Positions 8,194-17,602 of a DNA stretch of 54,508 nucleotides are shown in pieces. A model generated the notes under the pieces. It saw nothing but the letters and a program-made list of their open reading frames with translations, did not search any database and was not told the origin of the DNA. A program made the position numbers and the translations under genes. Positions within the stretch are counted from its first letter, which is position 1, and each line of letters opens with the position of its first letter. The DNA is from Planctomycetota bacterium (lineage in GTDB: Bacteria > Planctomycetota > Phycisphaerae > SM23-33), in assembly GCA_024275995.1 (NCBI GenBank), contig JAJRYB010000009.1, positions 1 through 54,508 of the forward strand. The letters run 5' to 3'.

Positions 8194-8721
8194 TCATTGC
8201 GTCTCGTGCAGCGTTTCGTCCGGGCCGGTGTGCTTGCGGCAGGCGTCCAGGATATGCGTCAGGGCCTGGGGGGGCACCATCGACGAAACGTCGCCTCCCA
8301 TCTGTGCGATCTGCTTGATGAGCCTGCTGGAAGTGAACGCGAATTCCGTGCTCGTCAGGACGAAGACGGTTTCCACGCCGGCCGCGGCACGGTTCGTCAA
8401 CGCCACCTGGAATTCGAACTGAAGGTCCGAGCTGTTTCGAATACCGCGCAGTATCACCGACGCGCCGATCTCCCGCGCGAAATCCGTCGTCAGTCCGGAG
8501 TAGGTCTCCACGCGTACGTTGGGCAAATCGCCGAGGACCTGGCGAATTATTCCGGCACGCTCCTGCTGGTCGATAAGGGCGACCTTTTCCGGGTTGTCGC
8601 CCACCGCGACCACGAGTTCGTCAAAAAGTCCGCTCCCGCGTCGGATAACGTCCAGATGCCCGTTCGTTATCGGGTCGAACGTGCCCGGGAACATCGCGAT
8701 TTTTTTTGCCTTTTCGGTCAT
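8194..8721 (-). CDS. coaD: Phosphopantetheine adenylyltransferase CoaD
   Basis: 175 residues, a little longer than the usual 160. The N-terminus has the family motif MFPGTFDPITNGHLDVI, and the second nucleotide-binding motif appears as FTSSRLIKQIA (usual ISSSxxR/STxxR type). CoaD adenylylates 4'-phosphopantetheine to dephospho-CoA, the penultimate step of CoA synthesis. SD AGGGGA lies before the ATG at 8721. A consensus -10 TATAAT on the minus strand (8751-8756) is about 30 bp upstream. The stop is only 18 bp beyond the U-tract of the facing small-RNA candidate. Confidence 0.96.
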   Translation of the reverse strand: MTEKAKKIAMFPGTFDPITNGHLDVIRRGSGLFDELVVAVGDNPEKVALIDQQERAGIIRQVLGDLPNVRVETYSGLTTDFAREIGASVILRGIRNSSDLQFEFQVALTNRAAAGVETVFVLTSTEFAFTSSRLIKQIAQMGGDVSSMVPPQALTHILDACRKHTGPDETLHETQ

Positions 8722-8750
8722 GTCGAATCCCCTGGAATCGATTCGCCGAT

Positions 8751-8756
8751 ATTATA
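8751..8756 (-). promoter_or_regulatory. -10 element of coaD
   Basis: Read on the minus strand this is the consensus TATAAT, placing the start near 8744 and giving a leader of about 23 nt that contains the AGGGGA SD. The -35 region is weak (TTTCGA-like). Confidence 0.5.
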
Positions 8757-8810
8757 CGCTCGTTCCGGGACGATCGAAAGCGCCTGTGCCGGACGGAGGG
8801 GGAAAAACGA

Positions 8811-8838
8811 CAGCCCACGGATTGCAATCCGCGGGCTG
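8811..8838 (-). terminator. Conserved palindromic terminator, copy 1
   Basis: A 28-nt near-perfect palindrome (arms CAGCCC.CGGATT and AATCCG.GGGCTG, one mismatch) is followed on the minus strand by TCG and five T residues. It lies just after the small lipoprotein gene. The same sequence recurs at 27417-27444 and, with a longer loop, at 41234-41272, each time at the 3' end of a gene. Confidence 0.7.
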
Positions 8839-8875
8839 CGGGGATACAGCCTGTTCGAGACCCTTATCGAATAAT

Positions 8876-9085
8876 CTACAGTCCGACGCGCGGATGGTAT
8901 TCCGTCAGATGGGAGTTCCGCTCGTACAGCCAGAAGTAGTCCCAGTCATCGACGAGCTGTCGGGCTTGAAAATCGTTGATCTGCTGATCGCGGCGCAGAC
9001 GCTCGTTATAGGTCCCGCCGGTCAGTCCACACCCGCCGAGTAAAACTCCAGATAACACAACCAGAACGATAAGCAACTTCTTCAT
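8876..9085 (-). CDS. Small lipoprotein, unknown function
   Basis: 69 residues. It begins MKKLLIVLVVLSGVLLGGCG, a lipoprotein signal with lipobox LGGC; the mature part of about 50 residues is charged and aromatic (WDYFWLYERN) with no recognised domain. An SD (AAGGTGA) precedes the ATG. Upstream on the minus strand TTGATT (9155-9160), 16 bp, GATAAT (9133-9138) form a plausible promoter. The gene ends at the conserved palindromic terminator, so it is probably a single-gene transcript. The product should be lipidated by the Lgt encoded at 46.8 kb. Confidence 0.8.
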   Translation of the reverse strand: MKKLLIVLVVLSGVLLGGCGLTGGTYNERLRRDQQINDFQARQLVDDWDYFWLYERNSHLTEYHPRVGL

Positions 9086-9132
9086 TGTATTTCACCTTAT
9101 TTCGCCAAGGCCTGACGTTTTCGACACAGGGT

Positions 9133-9160
9133 ATTATCGGTAGAACGTATGACGAATCAA
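9133..9160 (-). promoter_or_regulatory. Promoter of the small lipoprotein gene
   Basis: On the minus strand TTGATT (9155-9160) and GATAAT (9133-9138) are separated by 16 bp. The predicted start is near 9126, giving a leader of about 40 nt with an SD. Confidence 0.45.
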
Positions 9161-9207
9161 CATGCTATTTATCGCCGCGGGCACTGTCAACGTAAAAACT
9201 CGGCGAA

Positions 9208-9699
9208 TCAGCGTGCATCTGCGGCACGGCTATGCGCGAAGATTTCCGACAGGGCGTCCGTCAGTTCGGTATACACGTAGGGCATGCCGAGCGATTCGTG
9301 CAGCGAGCGGATCTCCCGATGGAAGGTTTCGTAGAGTTTTGCGCACCAGTCATCGAGGTCCTTCTCGCAGAAGAAAACGCGGCAGCCGAGCGGGCGAGCG
9401 GACCTTGCGGAGCATCTCGGTCCGATCTGATACGGGCATCGCCTCCGCTCGCAACGGGTCGGATCGGCCGGGTCGAGACCGCTCAGCATCGCCAGTTCCG
9501 CGGTCGAGGCGTAAAGACGGTGAGCGGTAAGGTCGAACCTGCAACAGGCGCCGCCGCCGAGGCACGACGCTTCCCGCCCGCAAGTACGCTTGTCGATTCG
9601 CGCGTAGATGTCGCCCAGGGCGTCCATGAGTCGGGCATTTGCCCGGCAGAGCGAAACCGCCGACGGAAGGTCGCCTTCATTCCTGCGTGGCGCGGACAT
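9208..9699 (-). CDS. Cysteine-cluster (YkgJ-like) protein
   Basis: 163 residues. Cysteines are grouped as CGREASCLGGGACC near residue 40, then RCPYQIGPRCSAR and GCRVFFCEKD, the spacing seen in the YkgJ/zinc- or iron-chelating CxxCxxCC family. The C-terminal part is helical. Family members are thought to bind a metal or Fe-S centre, but their reaction is unknown. The start overlaps the end of a second Cys-cluster gene by 23 bp, so the two are translationally linked and probably act together. Confidence 0.75.
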   Translation of the reverse strand: MSAPRRNEGDLPSAVSLCRANARLMDALGDIYARIDKRTCGREASCLGGGACCRFDLTAHRLYASTAELAMLSGLDPADPTRCERRRCPYQIGPRCSARSARPLGCRVFFCEKDLDDWCAKLYETFHREIRSLHESLGMPYVYTELTDALSEIFAHSRAADAR

Positions 9700-10132
9700 T
9701 GGTCTCGATTTCCTCTTGCCGGTGGAGCCGGGAGCCGCGATTGATTCCGGGGCATCTGCGGGCGGCTTCCGACCAGTGGTACGGAGATGAAACGTTCTGC
9801 GCCCAGAACGGCCAGGTGCGACACTGCGCAGGGCGCACTGGGTATACCCGGCATTGCCGCTTGCCTTGCTCGTCGGACTCCAGGAAGACGCAATCCCCGC
9901 TGGGGCTGCATTCGATAAGGCTCTGACGCCTGCCGACCCTGCGGACGTACCTGCGGCGCATCTCGTCTACCGGCATGTTCAGATGTGCGGCGATGGCGTC
10001 GATCTCCTTATCTTTCACCCATACGTATCCTTCCTCCGGGCCGGCGCAGCACCCGCCGCACCCCATGCACTCGAACGCCAGACCGCCCGCGTACCACGGC
10101 GGTTTCTGGGATTGTTTCGCGAAAAGTCTCAT
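9677..10132 (-). CDS. YkgJ-family cysteine-cluster protein
   Basis: 151 residues from the ATG at 10132 (MRLFAKQSQKPPWYAGG). A longer frame upstream to 10279 has no family character, so it was not used. Motifs: FECMGCGGCCAGPEEGYVWV at the N-terminus (CxxCxxCC) and QCRVYPVRPAQCRTWPFW further on, the hallmark of the YkgJ/UPF0153 family. The four to six conserved cysteines probably hold a metal or Fe-S cluster. The gene overlaps the following, more divergent Cys-cluster gene, making a two-gene unit. Confidence 0.85.
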   Translation of the reverse strand: MRLFAKQSQKPPWYAGGLAFECMGCGGCCAGPEEGYVWVKDKEIDAIAAHLNMPVDEMRRRYVRRVGRRQSLIECSPSGDCVFLESDEQGKRQCRVYPVRPAQCRTWPFWAQNVSSPYHWSEAARRCPGINRGSRLHRQEEIETNVRATQE

Positions 10133-10434
10133 GGCGACAGTGTAGCAGATGTCCGTATCCCACCCAAGATTGTAGCCCTGTGGAGCAAGGCTCTTTTTCC
10201 CGCAAATCCGCTGTTTTTTTTGGGAGGAAATACGGATATCACTTGCTTCAGCGGCTAATATGTGCGAGAATACAGACAATTAGCGGGAATGTGATTATTG
10301 ATGGTTCGTCCTCTTTCCCAGGCAGTTCGGGAAGCGATTGGTGTCATGGGAGACCGTCGCGCAACTTGAGGATGTGAAGCGGCAGCGGAGCTACTCGTCA
10401 CTCGTATGGTGTGCGGTCTATCCGGGAGCATGCA
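10133..10434. other. Divergent intergenic region
   Basis: About 300 bp between the minus-strand Cys-cluster genes and the plus-strand kinase. I see an imperfect hairpin AGCCCTG / CAAGGCT followed by CTTTTT near 10170-10195, and a T8 run near 10215. No coding frame with family character is evident. Both flanking genes must be promoted from here, but no promoter stands out. Confidence 0.4.
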
Positions 10435-12072
10435 ATGAGCGTTGAGAGGAGCCCACGCCCCGAATCGCCGACCGGCCAGGCGCTCCGCGTCGAACTTGAT
10501 CGCGTCGGCCGACTGCTCGAGTACCAGGAGAGCTTTGTCAACGCCCTCATGGCGCACGTACCGGCGATCGTGCTGGTGACGGACCGGGGGGGCAGGGTTC
10601 TGCGTTATAACGCCTTTACCGCCTCTCGCACGGGTTTCGGTCGCGAGGACATGGAGGACCGTCACTGGCTGGAGGTGTTCGTACCTGCCCCCGAAAGGGA
10701 CGAGTTGGCCCAAGCCATGGAGGAACTCGTCGCGGGACGAAAGACCGACCGCTGCGCGGAAGGGCACCTGCTGACCAGGCACGGCCGCGAGTTGTCCGTC
10801 AGGTGGACTTTGTCTCTGCTGCAAACGCCCTGCGGGGAAGTTTCCGGTGTCCTGGTCGTCGGCGAGGACGTTACGGAAATCCAGCAGCAAAACGAGCGGA
10901 TCGTCCATTCGGACAGAATGGCGGCGATAGGTCGTCTGGCGACGAGTATCGCCCACGAATTCAATAATCAGCTTACCGTGATTGACGGGCACTGCCGGCT
11001 CCTTGAACGCCAGTCGTCCCTGACAGAGTCGGCTCACGCCTCTCTTATCGCCATTCGCAGCAGTGTCGAGCGCACGGCCAGGCTTACCGGTCAACTTCTC
11101 GCGTTCGATCGGCATCGTCCCCATCATCCGGTGCTGTTGAATATGAATCACGCCCTTGCCGGGATGGTCGAGCTGCTGGTTCGACTGGTAGGGGAGGACG
11201 TTCGCGTCGTTGTGAATCCGGGCAGCAACCTGGCGGAGATTTGGGCGGACCCGGCGCGGTTCGAGCAGGTAGTCATGAATCTCGTTGCGAACGCCCGCGA
11301 TGCGATGCCGTCCGGAGGATGCATTACGATAGAGACCGCGAACGTGCAGATGCCGGACCAGTTCACCCGCGCGGAATCCGGCGAGCGGATCCAGTCGCAT
11401 GTCATGCTAAGCGTTACGAACGCCACCGCCGAGACGCGGGAGGCGGTTTTGGGGCGCCTGCCGAAACCGTCCTCCGTCCTCCGGGCGGACGACGAAGCAG
11501 TTGGTGCGGGCCTGGCGACCGTCCATAAGTTCGTCCAGGAATGTGGAGGTAATCTGTGTGTCTGTTCCGAACCGGATTTAGGATGCACTTTCGCGCTGTA
11601 TCTTCCGCGCGGCGAATTGGCCGCGCCCGACGATCAGGCCGACGCCGCTGCCGGGGCGACACCCGGCGGTGGCGGGACCGTGCTCGTGGTTGAAGACGAC
11701 GACTTGTTGCGCCAGTTCGTCGTTGGGGTTCTGGTCAATGCGGGATACCGCGTGTTGGACGCGCCGAACGGACGAAAGGCCCTGTCCCTGGCAGGCGAGC
11801 ACACCGGCTCGATAGGCCTGGTTATCATGGATGTCGTGCTTAATGCCGAGATGGGCCTCTCTGAGTTGGCCGAGCGTCTGGATGAATATCGGCTGGGTGC
11901 GCGAACGCTGTACATGTCAGGCTACCCCAAAGAGATCGCCTTCGCCCATGGCCTGAAGAGCGGTGATGATTTTCTCGCCAAGCCCTTCAGCCCGGATGAA
12001 CTGCTGTGTCGTGTCCGAAAATACTTCGATAACACGTCCGAAAAGGAAAGCACGAAACGGGGAAGATCGTAA
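10435..12072 (+). CDS. Hybrid sensor histidine kinase (PAS-HisKA-HATPase-REC)
   Basis: 545 residues from the ATG at 10435, chosen because GGGAG lies about 8 bases before it (an ATG 24 bp upstream has none). There is no membrane segment. Domain order: PAS at about 30-150; HisKA with the phospho-acceptor in SIAHEFNNQLT near 172; HATPase with the N box NLVANARDAMPSGG and a late G box GAGLATVHKFVQECGG; then a receiver at about 420-535 with acidic pocket VVEDDD, phospho-site VIMDVV and lysine FLAKPFS. The receiver Thr/Ser position is YMSGY. It heads a block of c-di-GMP signalling genes and, being soluble, probably senses a cytoplasmic signal. Confidence 0.92.
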   Translation: MSVERSPRPESPTGQALRVELDRVGRLLEYQESFVNALMAHVPAIVLVTDRGGRVLRYNAFTASRTGFGREDMEDRHWLEVFVPAPERDELAQAMEELVAGRKTDRCAEGHLLTRHGRELSVRWTLSLLQTPCGEVSGVLVVGEDVTEIQQQNERIVHSDRMAAIGRLATSIAHEFNNQLTVIDGHCRLLERQSSLTESAHASLIAIRSSVERTARLTGQLLAFDRHRPHHPVLLNMNHALAGMVELLVRLVGEDVRVVVNPGSNLAEIWADPARFEQVVMNLVANARDAMPSGGCITIETANVQMPDQFTRAESGERIQSHVMLSVTNATAETREAVLGRLPKPSSVLRADDEAVGAGLATVHKFVQECGGNLCVCSEPDLGCTFALYLPRGELAAPDDQADAAAGATPGGGGTVLVVEDDDLLRQFVVGVLVNAGYRVLDAPNGRKALSLAGEHTGSIGLVIMDVVLNAEMGLSELAERLDEYRLGARTLYMSGYPKEIAFAHGLKSGDDFLAKPFSPDELLCRVRKYFDNTSEKESTKRGRS

Positions 12073-12723
12073 TACGGACGCTCGCGCCGCCCAGGAGTGA
12101 GGCGAGGTTTCCCGGCGGAATTTGCTTAAGATCGATGGCGGGAGAAGCCGATTAATTACATAGAAAACGGCAATAAACCGAATTATGCGAAATACCCAGA
12201 AGTGGGCGTTTTTGACGGATGCCTCCGTTCAGGGCACTGAACGATTGAGATGCAGGCAGCAGGGATGTGACAGATCAAGCGTGAATTGCTCTGTTGTTCC
12301 GGTTGCGGGAAGGCGATGCAGCCATTGTGTCGTCCCGGAGTATGAATGACAGGCATGTCGGCAATCGCAGACTAGCGAAGTTCCCCGACTACGCCCCGAT
12401 GCGATAGCAGAGTCCTGTGTAGGGTCTCATGGCATGCCCGCCGCCGCAGGGGTCGGCTGTGCTGAGCAGCCGACCCTTCTTATTTTCATTATCGCAGAAT
12501 TCCCGAAAAACTTGAGATTCAGATTTTTGAATCTCCATCCGGGAACGCAATTCAAGAGGGGCCCTCGGCGCGTCGATATCCACAGATGAGCGACATGGCG
12601 CGGTGGTCGGGGAAGCCGGATATAACAAATGGAAACAATAGCCCCCGGTTCGACCTGTCCATTTTTCTTCGACGGGGTAGCGTGTGTTTTCGATTCCCAG
12701 CACCGTAACCGAGAGGTAAGGCG
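12073..12723. other. Long gap between kinase genes with hairpins
   Basis: 650 bp with no credible coding frame. A strong terminator (12450-12486) lies 375 bp after the upstream stop. A second hairpin at 12501-12544 has an inner stem GAGATTCA / TGAATCTC (12514-12521 with 12528-12535) and an outer stem TCCCG / CGGGA. The 375 bp before the terminator may hold an untranslated RNA or a long 3' UTR; I recognise no RNA family there. Confidence 0.5.
12450..12486 (+). terminator. Intrinsic terminator
   Basis: A perfect 10-bp stem GGGTCGGCTG / CAGCCGACCC with a 7-nt loop is followed by TTCTTATTTT. It is the strongest terminator in the region and lies 375 bp beyond the kinase stop codon. Confidence 0.8.
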
Positions 12724-15700
12724 GTGAAACCACGAAAAGATAACGGCCGATCCAGCGCGCAAAAGCGGACGAAGTTCAGGGGCGTTCGGCGCCGCCTGCT
12801 TGTGCCGATGTCGATCGTTCTCGTTCTGCTCGTCGGCGTGCCGGGGCTTCTGATCGTTCTTGGCGCCAGAGAAAGAATGAGAAAGGAAACCAGGAATGTC
12901 GTCCAGCGCGTTCCCGGTAAGTTGAAGCAAGGCATCAGCAGGCAGGCCGACGAACTGACGGCGACGCTCGAGGCGATCGCAAACGACGGCGAACTTCGCC
13001 GGCTCTTCGTAAATCGCGATCGGGAGGCGCTGCTCGAGTATGCAAAACCCCTGTTCAAAAAGCTTCGCGACCAACACGGTATCACGCATTTTTACTTTAT
13101 CGACCCCCGGCGCAGGTGTTTTATGCGCGTGCATCGGCCATCGCGTTATGGCGATACGATAGACCGTTTCACTGCCATCCAGGCTGAGGATACGGGAAAA
13201 CCTTCGCGTGGAATCGAACTCGGCCCGCTGGGAACATTCACGCTGCGCGTGGTTCGACCGTGGTATGACGGTAAGAAACTCATCGGGTACATGGAGTTGG
13301 GTCAAGAGATCGACGACGTCGTCAGCGACCTGCAACAGACGATGGACCTGGAATTCTACATCGCCATCGACAAGCGTTTCGTCAATCGCAGGAAGTGGCA
13401 GGAGGGGATGGAGATGCTCGGTCGCGAGGCGGACTGGGACCGATTTCCATCCCTGGTTGTAGTCAACAAGACGCTCCGTGGAATTCCGCAATGCGTAGCC
13501 GCGATAGCGAATGATTCGAACCACGAACATACGGCGACGGAGTTGACGGCAACGCTGGACGGTAGGGAATATCAGGCGGCGCATTTCCCGCTTAAAGATG
13601 CAAGCGGCAGGGAAGTCGGAGAGCTGGTCGTGATGCGGGACGTTACGGCTGAAATCGCAGCACTGAGAAAAACGGTGCTGCTGGTAAGCGGCGTCGTGCT
13701 GGTTTTCGGAGGGGGGCTGTTTGCCCTTTTCTACGTGCTCCTTGGTCGCATCGACAGGCGCATGACCAGTCAGGGACGGCACCTCGCAGCCGCCAACAAG
13801 GCGCTGCGGACGGAAATCGAGCAGCGCACAGAGACGGAAAAAGCGCTCCGCGAGAGCGAAACGCGGCATAGGACTCTCTACGAGTCCTCCACGGATGCGA
13901 TCATGATGCTCGGCAGGGAGGGATTCACCGATTGCAACGACGCTACGCTGAAGATGTTCGGCGTCGCCAATCGGGAGGAATTCTGCGCCCTGCATCCTTC
14001 CGATCTGTCGCCCCGGACCCAGCCCGACGGCGAATCGTCGCTGGATCTTTCCAACCAGCGCATTGCGGCGGCTATGGAGGCTGGGAGCCTGCGTTTCGAA
14101 TGGACGCACCGCCGGATTGACGGGAAGGAATTCCCCACTGAAGTCCTGCTGAATCGAATGACGCTGGAAGGTCGGGAAATTCTCCAGGCGGTCGTGCGCG
14201 ATATTTCCAATCGCAAGGAAGCGGAAAAAACTCTCCGGGACAATCAGCGTTACCTCCAGGCGATCTTCAACACCGTCGCCACCGGGATCCTGGTGATCGA
14301 ACCCGAAACGCACACGATCGTGGACGCCAACCGTTCCGCTATGGATCTCATCGGTGTGCCGCGAGAGAAAATCGTCGGAAGAGTCTGCCACAACTTCGTG
14401 TGCCCCACCCAGGTCGGCGAATGCCCGATTACCGACCTTGGTCTGAAAGTGGACAACTCCGAGGGGGTTCTCGTTAAGGCCTCCGGCGGGCAGATCCCCG
14501 TATTGAAAAGCGTGACCCCCGTCGTGATCAACGGGAAACAGTTCCTGCTCGACTGTTTCACCGACATCACGGCACAGAAAAAAGCGGAAGAGGCCGCCAA
14601 TCGCGAGACTGCCAAGCTCGCAGCCATGATCTCTGGAATGGAAGAAGGCGTCGTCTTTGCCGATGCAGACAACCGGGTTGTCGAGGCGAACGGATTTTTC
14701 TGCCGCTTCGTGGGCAAGTCACGGGACGAGCTCGTCGGAAAGGCAATCCAGCAGATACACCACGGGGAAATCCTCAAGCGGCTTCTTGCGCAAATCGAGA
14801 GCTTCAGGAGCAACCTCGACGCCAAGGCGTTTGTCCTTCAGCGTTCGCTGGGAGGGGCGGACGTGATACTCCGGATGCAGCCCATCTACCGCGACGGCAA
14901 GTACGACGGCGTGCTTCTGAACGTTATCGACGTAAGCGAGCTGGTCAAGGTGCGTCGCCAGGCCGAGGCCGCCAACCAGGCAAAGAGCGATTTTCTTGCG
15001 AACATGAGCCATGAAATCCGCACGCCGATGACGGCGATCCTGGGTTTTACCGAGCAATTGAAAGACCCGACCATCACCGCGAGCGATCGGGACAACTATC
15101 TGGCGGTTATCGATCGCAACGGCGAACACCTGCTCGATTTGATCAACGACATCCTGGACCTTTCGAAGATCGAGGCCGGCAAGCTTTCCATCGAGCGGAC
15201 CCGGTGCAGCGTCGTATCCGTTATAGCCGACGTCGCCAGCATGATGCGCGTCCGCGCAGAAGCCGTCGATACATCCCTGTCGATCGAGTATTCCGGACCG
15301 CTTCCCGAGACCATCGAGACCGATCCCGCCAGGCTGCGACAGTCGCTGGTGAACCTTATCGGAAATGCCGTCAAGTTCACCGAAGGAGGCTCGGTGCGAA
15401 TCGAGACACAACTGATCGAACGGTGGCGCGACGACGAACCGGCAGTGCGTTTCAGCGTTATCGACACGGGTATCGGCATCCCGTCCGGAAAACTCGATAC
15501 GCTCTTTGAGCCTTTTGTCCAGGCCGATGCGTCTACCTCACGCGAATATGGCGGTACGGGGCTTGGCCTGGCGATCACACGCCATATCGCCACGCTGCTT
15601 GGAGGCGAACTGACCGTCAGCAGCGTCGAGGGAGAGGGAAGCACGTTTACGCTGAGAGTACCCACCGGTTCCCTGGAGGGCGTTGCAATGCTCGATAACC

Positions 15701-16533
15701 CGGCCGAGGCGGTTGAAGGCATGGGCCTTGACGCCGGAGGCGCCGTCACTACGAATAACAGAATTCTGTGTGGGGCGCGAATCCTTCTCGCCGAAGACGG
15801 TCGGGATAACCAACTGCTCATCAAGACCGTCCTTCACAAGGCGGGCGCGGAGGTCGAGATCGCTCCCAACGGGCGGGTTGCCGTGGAGAAGGCTACGTCC
15901 GACGAATCGGGCGGATTCGACGTCATCCTGATGGATATGCAAATGCCGGAGATGGACGGCTACGAGGCTACCAGGGTACTTCGCGAGAAGGGTCTGACCT
16001 GTCCGATAATCGCCCTGACCGCCCACGCGATGAGCAGCGACCGGGAGAAATGCCTCTCGGCGGGGTGCACGGACTACTACTCCAAACCAATCAACCGGGC
16101 ATTGCTGATATCCGCGATCGCGGGACACATCGGGCGTGAAATGCCCGCTGAAACTCCCGCCGCAGACACCGTCGGCGAGGTCCCCGCGATCGAACTTCAA
16201 GACGACGTGATAACCTCCGAGTTCGCCGACGATCAGGACCTCGCCCTGATCACCGATGAGTTTGTCGACAGTCTTTCCGCCAGGACCGGACGGATGCGCG
16301 AGGCGATCGCCAACGGGTATTTCGAAGAGCTGAGACGGCTTGCCCATCAACTTAAAGGCGCCGGAGGGGGATATGGATATTCCATAATTACCGACGTTGC
16401 AAGGACCATCGAGAACGCCGCGAAGGCCTGCGACAGCGAAGCCGCCGGTCTGGCGCTCAATGACCTGGTGAAGATATGCGACGCCGTTGTCCGGGGGCGC
16501 CGCGGATGTGCCGAACACAAGGAGACGGCTTGA
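12724..16533 (+). CDS. Large membrane hybrid kinase with Cache, three PAS, REC and Hpt
   Basis: 1269 residues from a GTG at 12724 with GAGAGG upstream. Order: membrane segment at about 27-47; extracytoplasmic Cache-like sensor to about 315 (FYFIDPRRRCFMRVHRP, GPLGTFTLRVVRPWYDG); second membrane segment at about 316-340; a short coiled coil; PAS1 at about 375-495; PAS2 at about 505-620, with two cysteines in FVCPTQVGECPITDLG; PAS3 at about 630-745; HisKA with MSHEIRTPM; HATPase with NLIGNAVKFTEGG and GTGLGLAITRHI; receiver with LMDMQMPEMDGYE and KPINRA; and an Hpt domain with HQLKGAGGGYGY. It contains every element of a phosphorelay. Its stop overlaps the start of the REC-GGDEF gene by one base, so that is the likely output. 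Confidence 0.93.
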   Translation: MKPRKDNGRSSAQKRTKFRGVRRRLLVPMSIVLVLLVGVPGLLIVLGARERMRKETRNVVQRVPGKLKQGISRQADELTATLEAIANDGELRRLFVNRDREALLEYAKPLFKKLRDQHGITHFYFIDPRRRCFMRVHRPSRYGDTIDRFTAIQAEDTGKPSRGIELGPLGTFTLRVVRPWYDGKKLIGYMELGQEIDDVVSDLQQTMDLEFYIAIDKRFVNRRKWQEGMEMLGREADWDRFPSLVVVNKTLRGIPQCVAAIANDSNHEHTATELTATLDGREYQAAHFPLKDASGREVGELVVMRDVTAEIAALRKTVLLVSGVVLVFGGGLFALFYVLLGRIDRRMTSQGRHLAAANKALRTEIEQRTETEKALRESETRHRTLYESSTDAIMMLGREGFTDCNDATLKMFGVANREEFCALHPSDLSPRTQPDGESSLDLSNQRIAAAMEAGSLRFEWTHRRIDGKEFPTEVLLNRMTLEGREILQAVVRDISNRKEAEKTLRDNQRYLQAIFNTVATGILVIEPETHTIVDANRSAMDLIGVPREKIVGRVCHNFVCPTQVGECPITDLGLKVDNSEGVLVKASGGQIPVLKSVTPVVINGKQFLLDCFTDITAQKKAEEAANRETAKLAAMISGMEEGVVFADADNRVVEANGFFCRFVGKSRDELVGKAIQQIHHGEILKRLLAQIESFRSNLDAKAFVLQRSLGGADVILRMQPIYRDGKYDGVLLNVIDVSELVKVRRQAEAANQAKSDFLANMSHEIRTPMTAILGFTEQLKDPTITASDRDNYLAVIDRNGEHLLDLINDILDLSKIEAGKLSIERTRCSVVSVIADVASMMRVRAEAVDTSLSIEYSGPLPETIETDPARLRQSLVNLIGNAVKFTEGGSVRIETQLIERWRDDEPAVRFSVIDTGIGIPSGKLDTLFEPFVQADASTSREYGGTGLGLAITRHIATLLGGELTVSSVEGEGSTFTLRVPTGSLEGVAMLDNPAEAVEGMGLDAGGAVTTNNRILCGARILLAEDGRDNQLLIKTVLHKAGAEVEIAPNGRVAVEKATSDESGGFDVILMDMQMPEMDGYEATRVLREKGLTCPIIALTAHAMSSDREKCLSAGCTDYYSKPINRALLISAIAGHIGREMPAETPAADTVGEVPAIELQDDVITSEFADDQDLALITDEFVDSLSARTGRMREAIANGYFEELRRLAHQLKGAGGGYGYSIITDVARTIENAAKACDSEAAGLALNDLVKICDAVVRGRRGCAEHKETA

Positions 16534-17444
16534 TGAAAGTTCTTATCGTTGACGATAGCCCGGAGGCCCTTGCCGTTGCCAAGGTGCGTCTGGCGAAAGA
16601 GCGCGTGGACATTGTTTGTGCCGGTTCCGGCCGGGATGGCTTGCATGCCGCTAAGGAAGAGAATCCCGATCTGGTGTTGCTCGATCTGGACATGCCGGAC
16701 ATGACGGGTTTTGAAGTCTGTCGCCAACTCAAGAGCGCCCCGGAGACGTGCATGATTCCGATCATCTTTCTGACTGCCTCGGAAAGCTGCGAGGACAAGA
16801 TCAAGGGCCTGGACTTCGGAGCGGTGGACTACGTGACCAAACCGTTCGACGCCTACGAACTCAGGGCGCGGGTACGCGCCGCACTGAGGACCAAGCACCT
16901 CCAGGACCTCCTGGTCGAATACGCCCAGGTCGATCCGCTGACGGGATTGGCCAACCGGAGGGCTCTTATGGAACGCATGCAGCAGGAGTGGGCGCGGATA
17001 CGTCGCCACGACGGATCATTGGCGTTCGTCATGATCGACATCGACCACTTCAAGCGGGTCAACGACAATTACGGGCACCAGGTCGGAGACCGGGTCCTCT
17101 GCGAGGTCGCCCGCGCGATCGCACGTGAATGCCGCGAGTCGGACGTGCCCGCGCGCTACGGTGGAGAGGAGTTTGGAATACTCGTGCCGGATGGAAATCT
17201 TGAAAGCGGGGCCATGCTTGCGGAACGATGCCGACAATCCATCGTAAATATTCGCGTCCAGTCGGATGACGACGACGTGCGGGTTACCGCTAGCTTCGGA
17301 GTGGGGGATTCGTCCGAGGCGAACCTGTCCGAGGAGGTTATCGAACAGGCTGACGAAGCGTTGTATCGGGCAAAGCATGCCGGTCGCAATTGCGTAGAAA
17401 CCTCAGCCCGCGGCGCAATCGACCACTCGGTTGACGCTGCATAG
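16533..17444 (+). CDS. Response regulator diguanylate cyclase (REC-GGDEF)
   Basis: 303 residues from the ATG at 16533, which overlaps the TGA of the kinase gene as TGATG (a longer frame to 16476 lies inside the kinase gene). The receiver has LIVDDSPEAL, LLDLDMPDMTGFE and YVTKPFD. The C-terminal GGDEF domain has DPLTGLANRRALMERM and the active site RYGGEEFGILV, with the inhibitory RxxD site (RESD) five residues before it. This arrangement resembles PleD/WspR-type cyclases: phosphorylation promotes dimerisation and synthesis of c-di-GMP from two GTP, with product feedback at the I-site. Translational coupling implies control by the preceding kinase. Confidence 0.95.
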   Translation: MKVLIVDDSPEALAVAKVRLAKERVDIVCAGSGRDGLHAAKEENPDLVLLDLDMPDMTGFEVCRQLKSAPETCMIPIIFLTASESCEDKIKGLDFGAVDYVTKPFDAYELRARVRAALRTKHLQDLLVEYAQVDPLTGLANRRALMERMQQEWARIRRHDGSLAFVMIDIDHFKRVNDNYGHQVGDRVLCEVARAIARECRESDVPARYGGEEFGILVPDGNLESGAMLAERCRQSIVNIRVQSDDDDVRVTASFGVGDSSEANLSEEVIEQADEALYRAKHAGRNCVETSARGAIDHSVDAA

Positions 17445-17602
17445 GACTGCCGCTGGGACTTTTGTGGAAATTCCATGTTTTTCGGGATTAGCATCCATGG
17501 TTAATGCAGACGCTTCATGATTCAACCGATAAGATAAGTGTTACTGGGGCTGCTTCACTAGGAGGCAGAATATCGGGGAACAGGACAGGGAGGTGATGCG
17601 AT

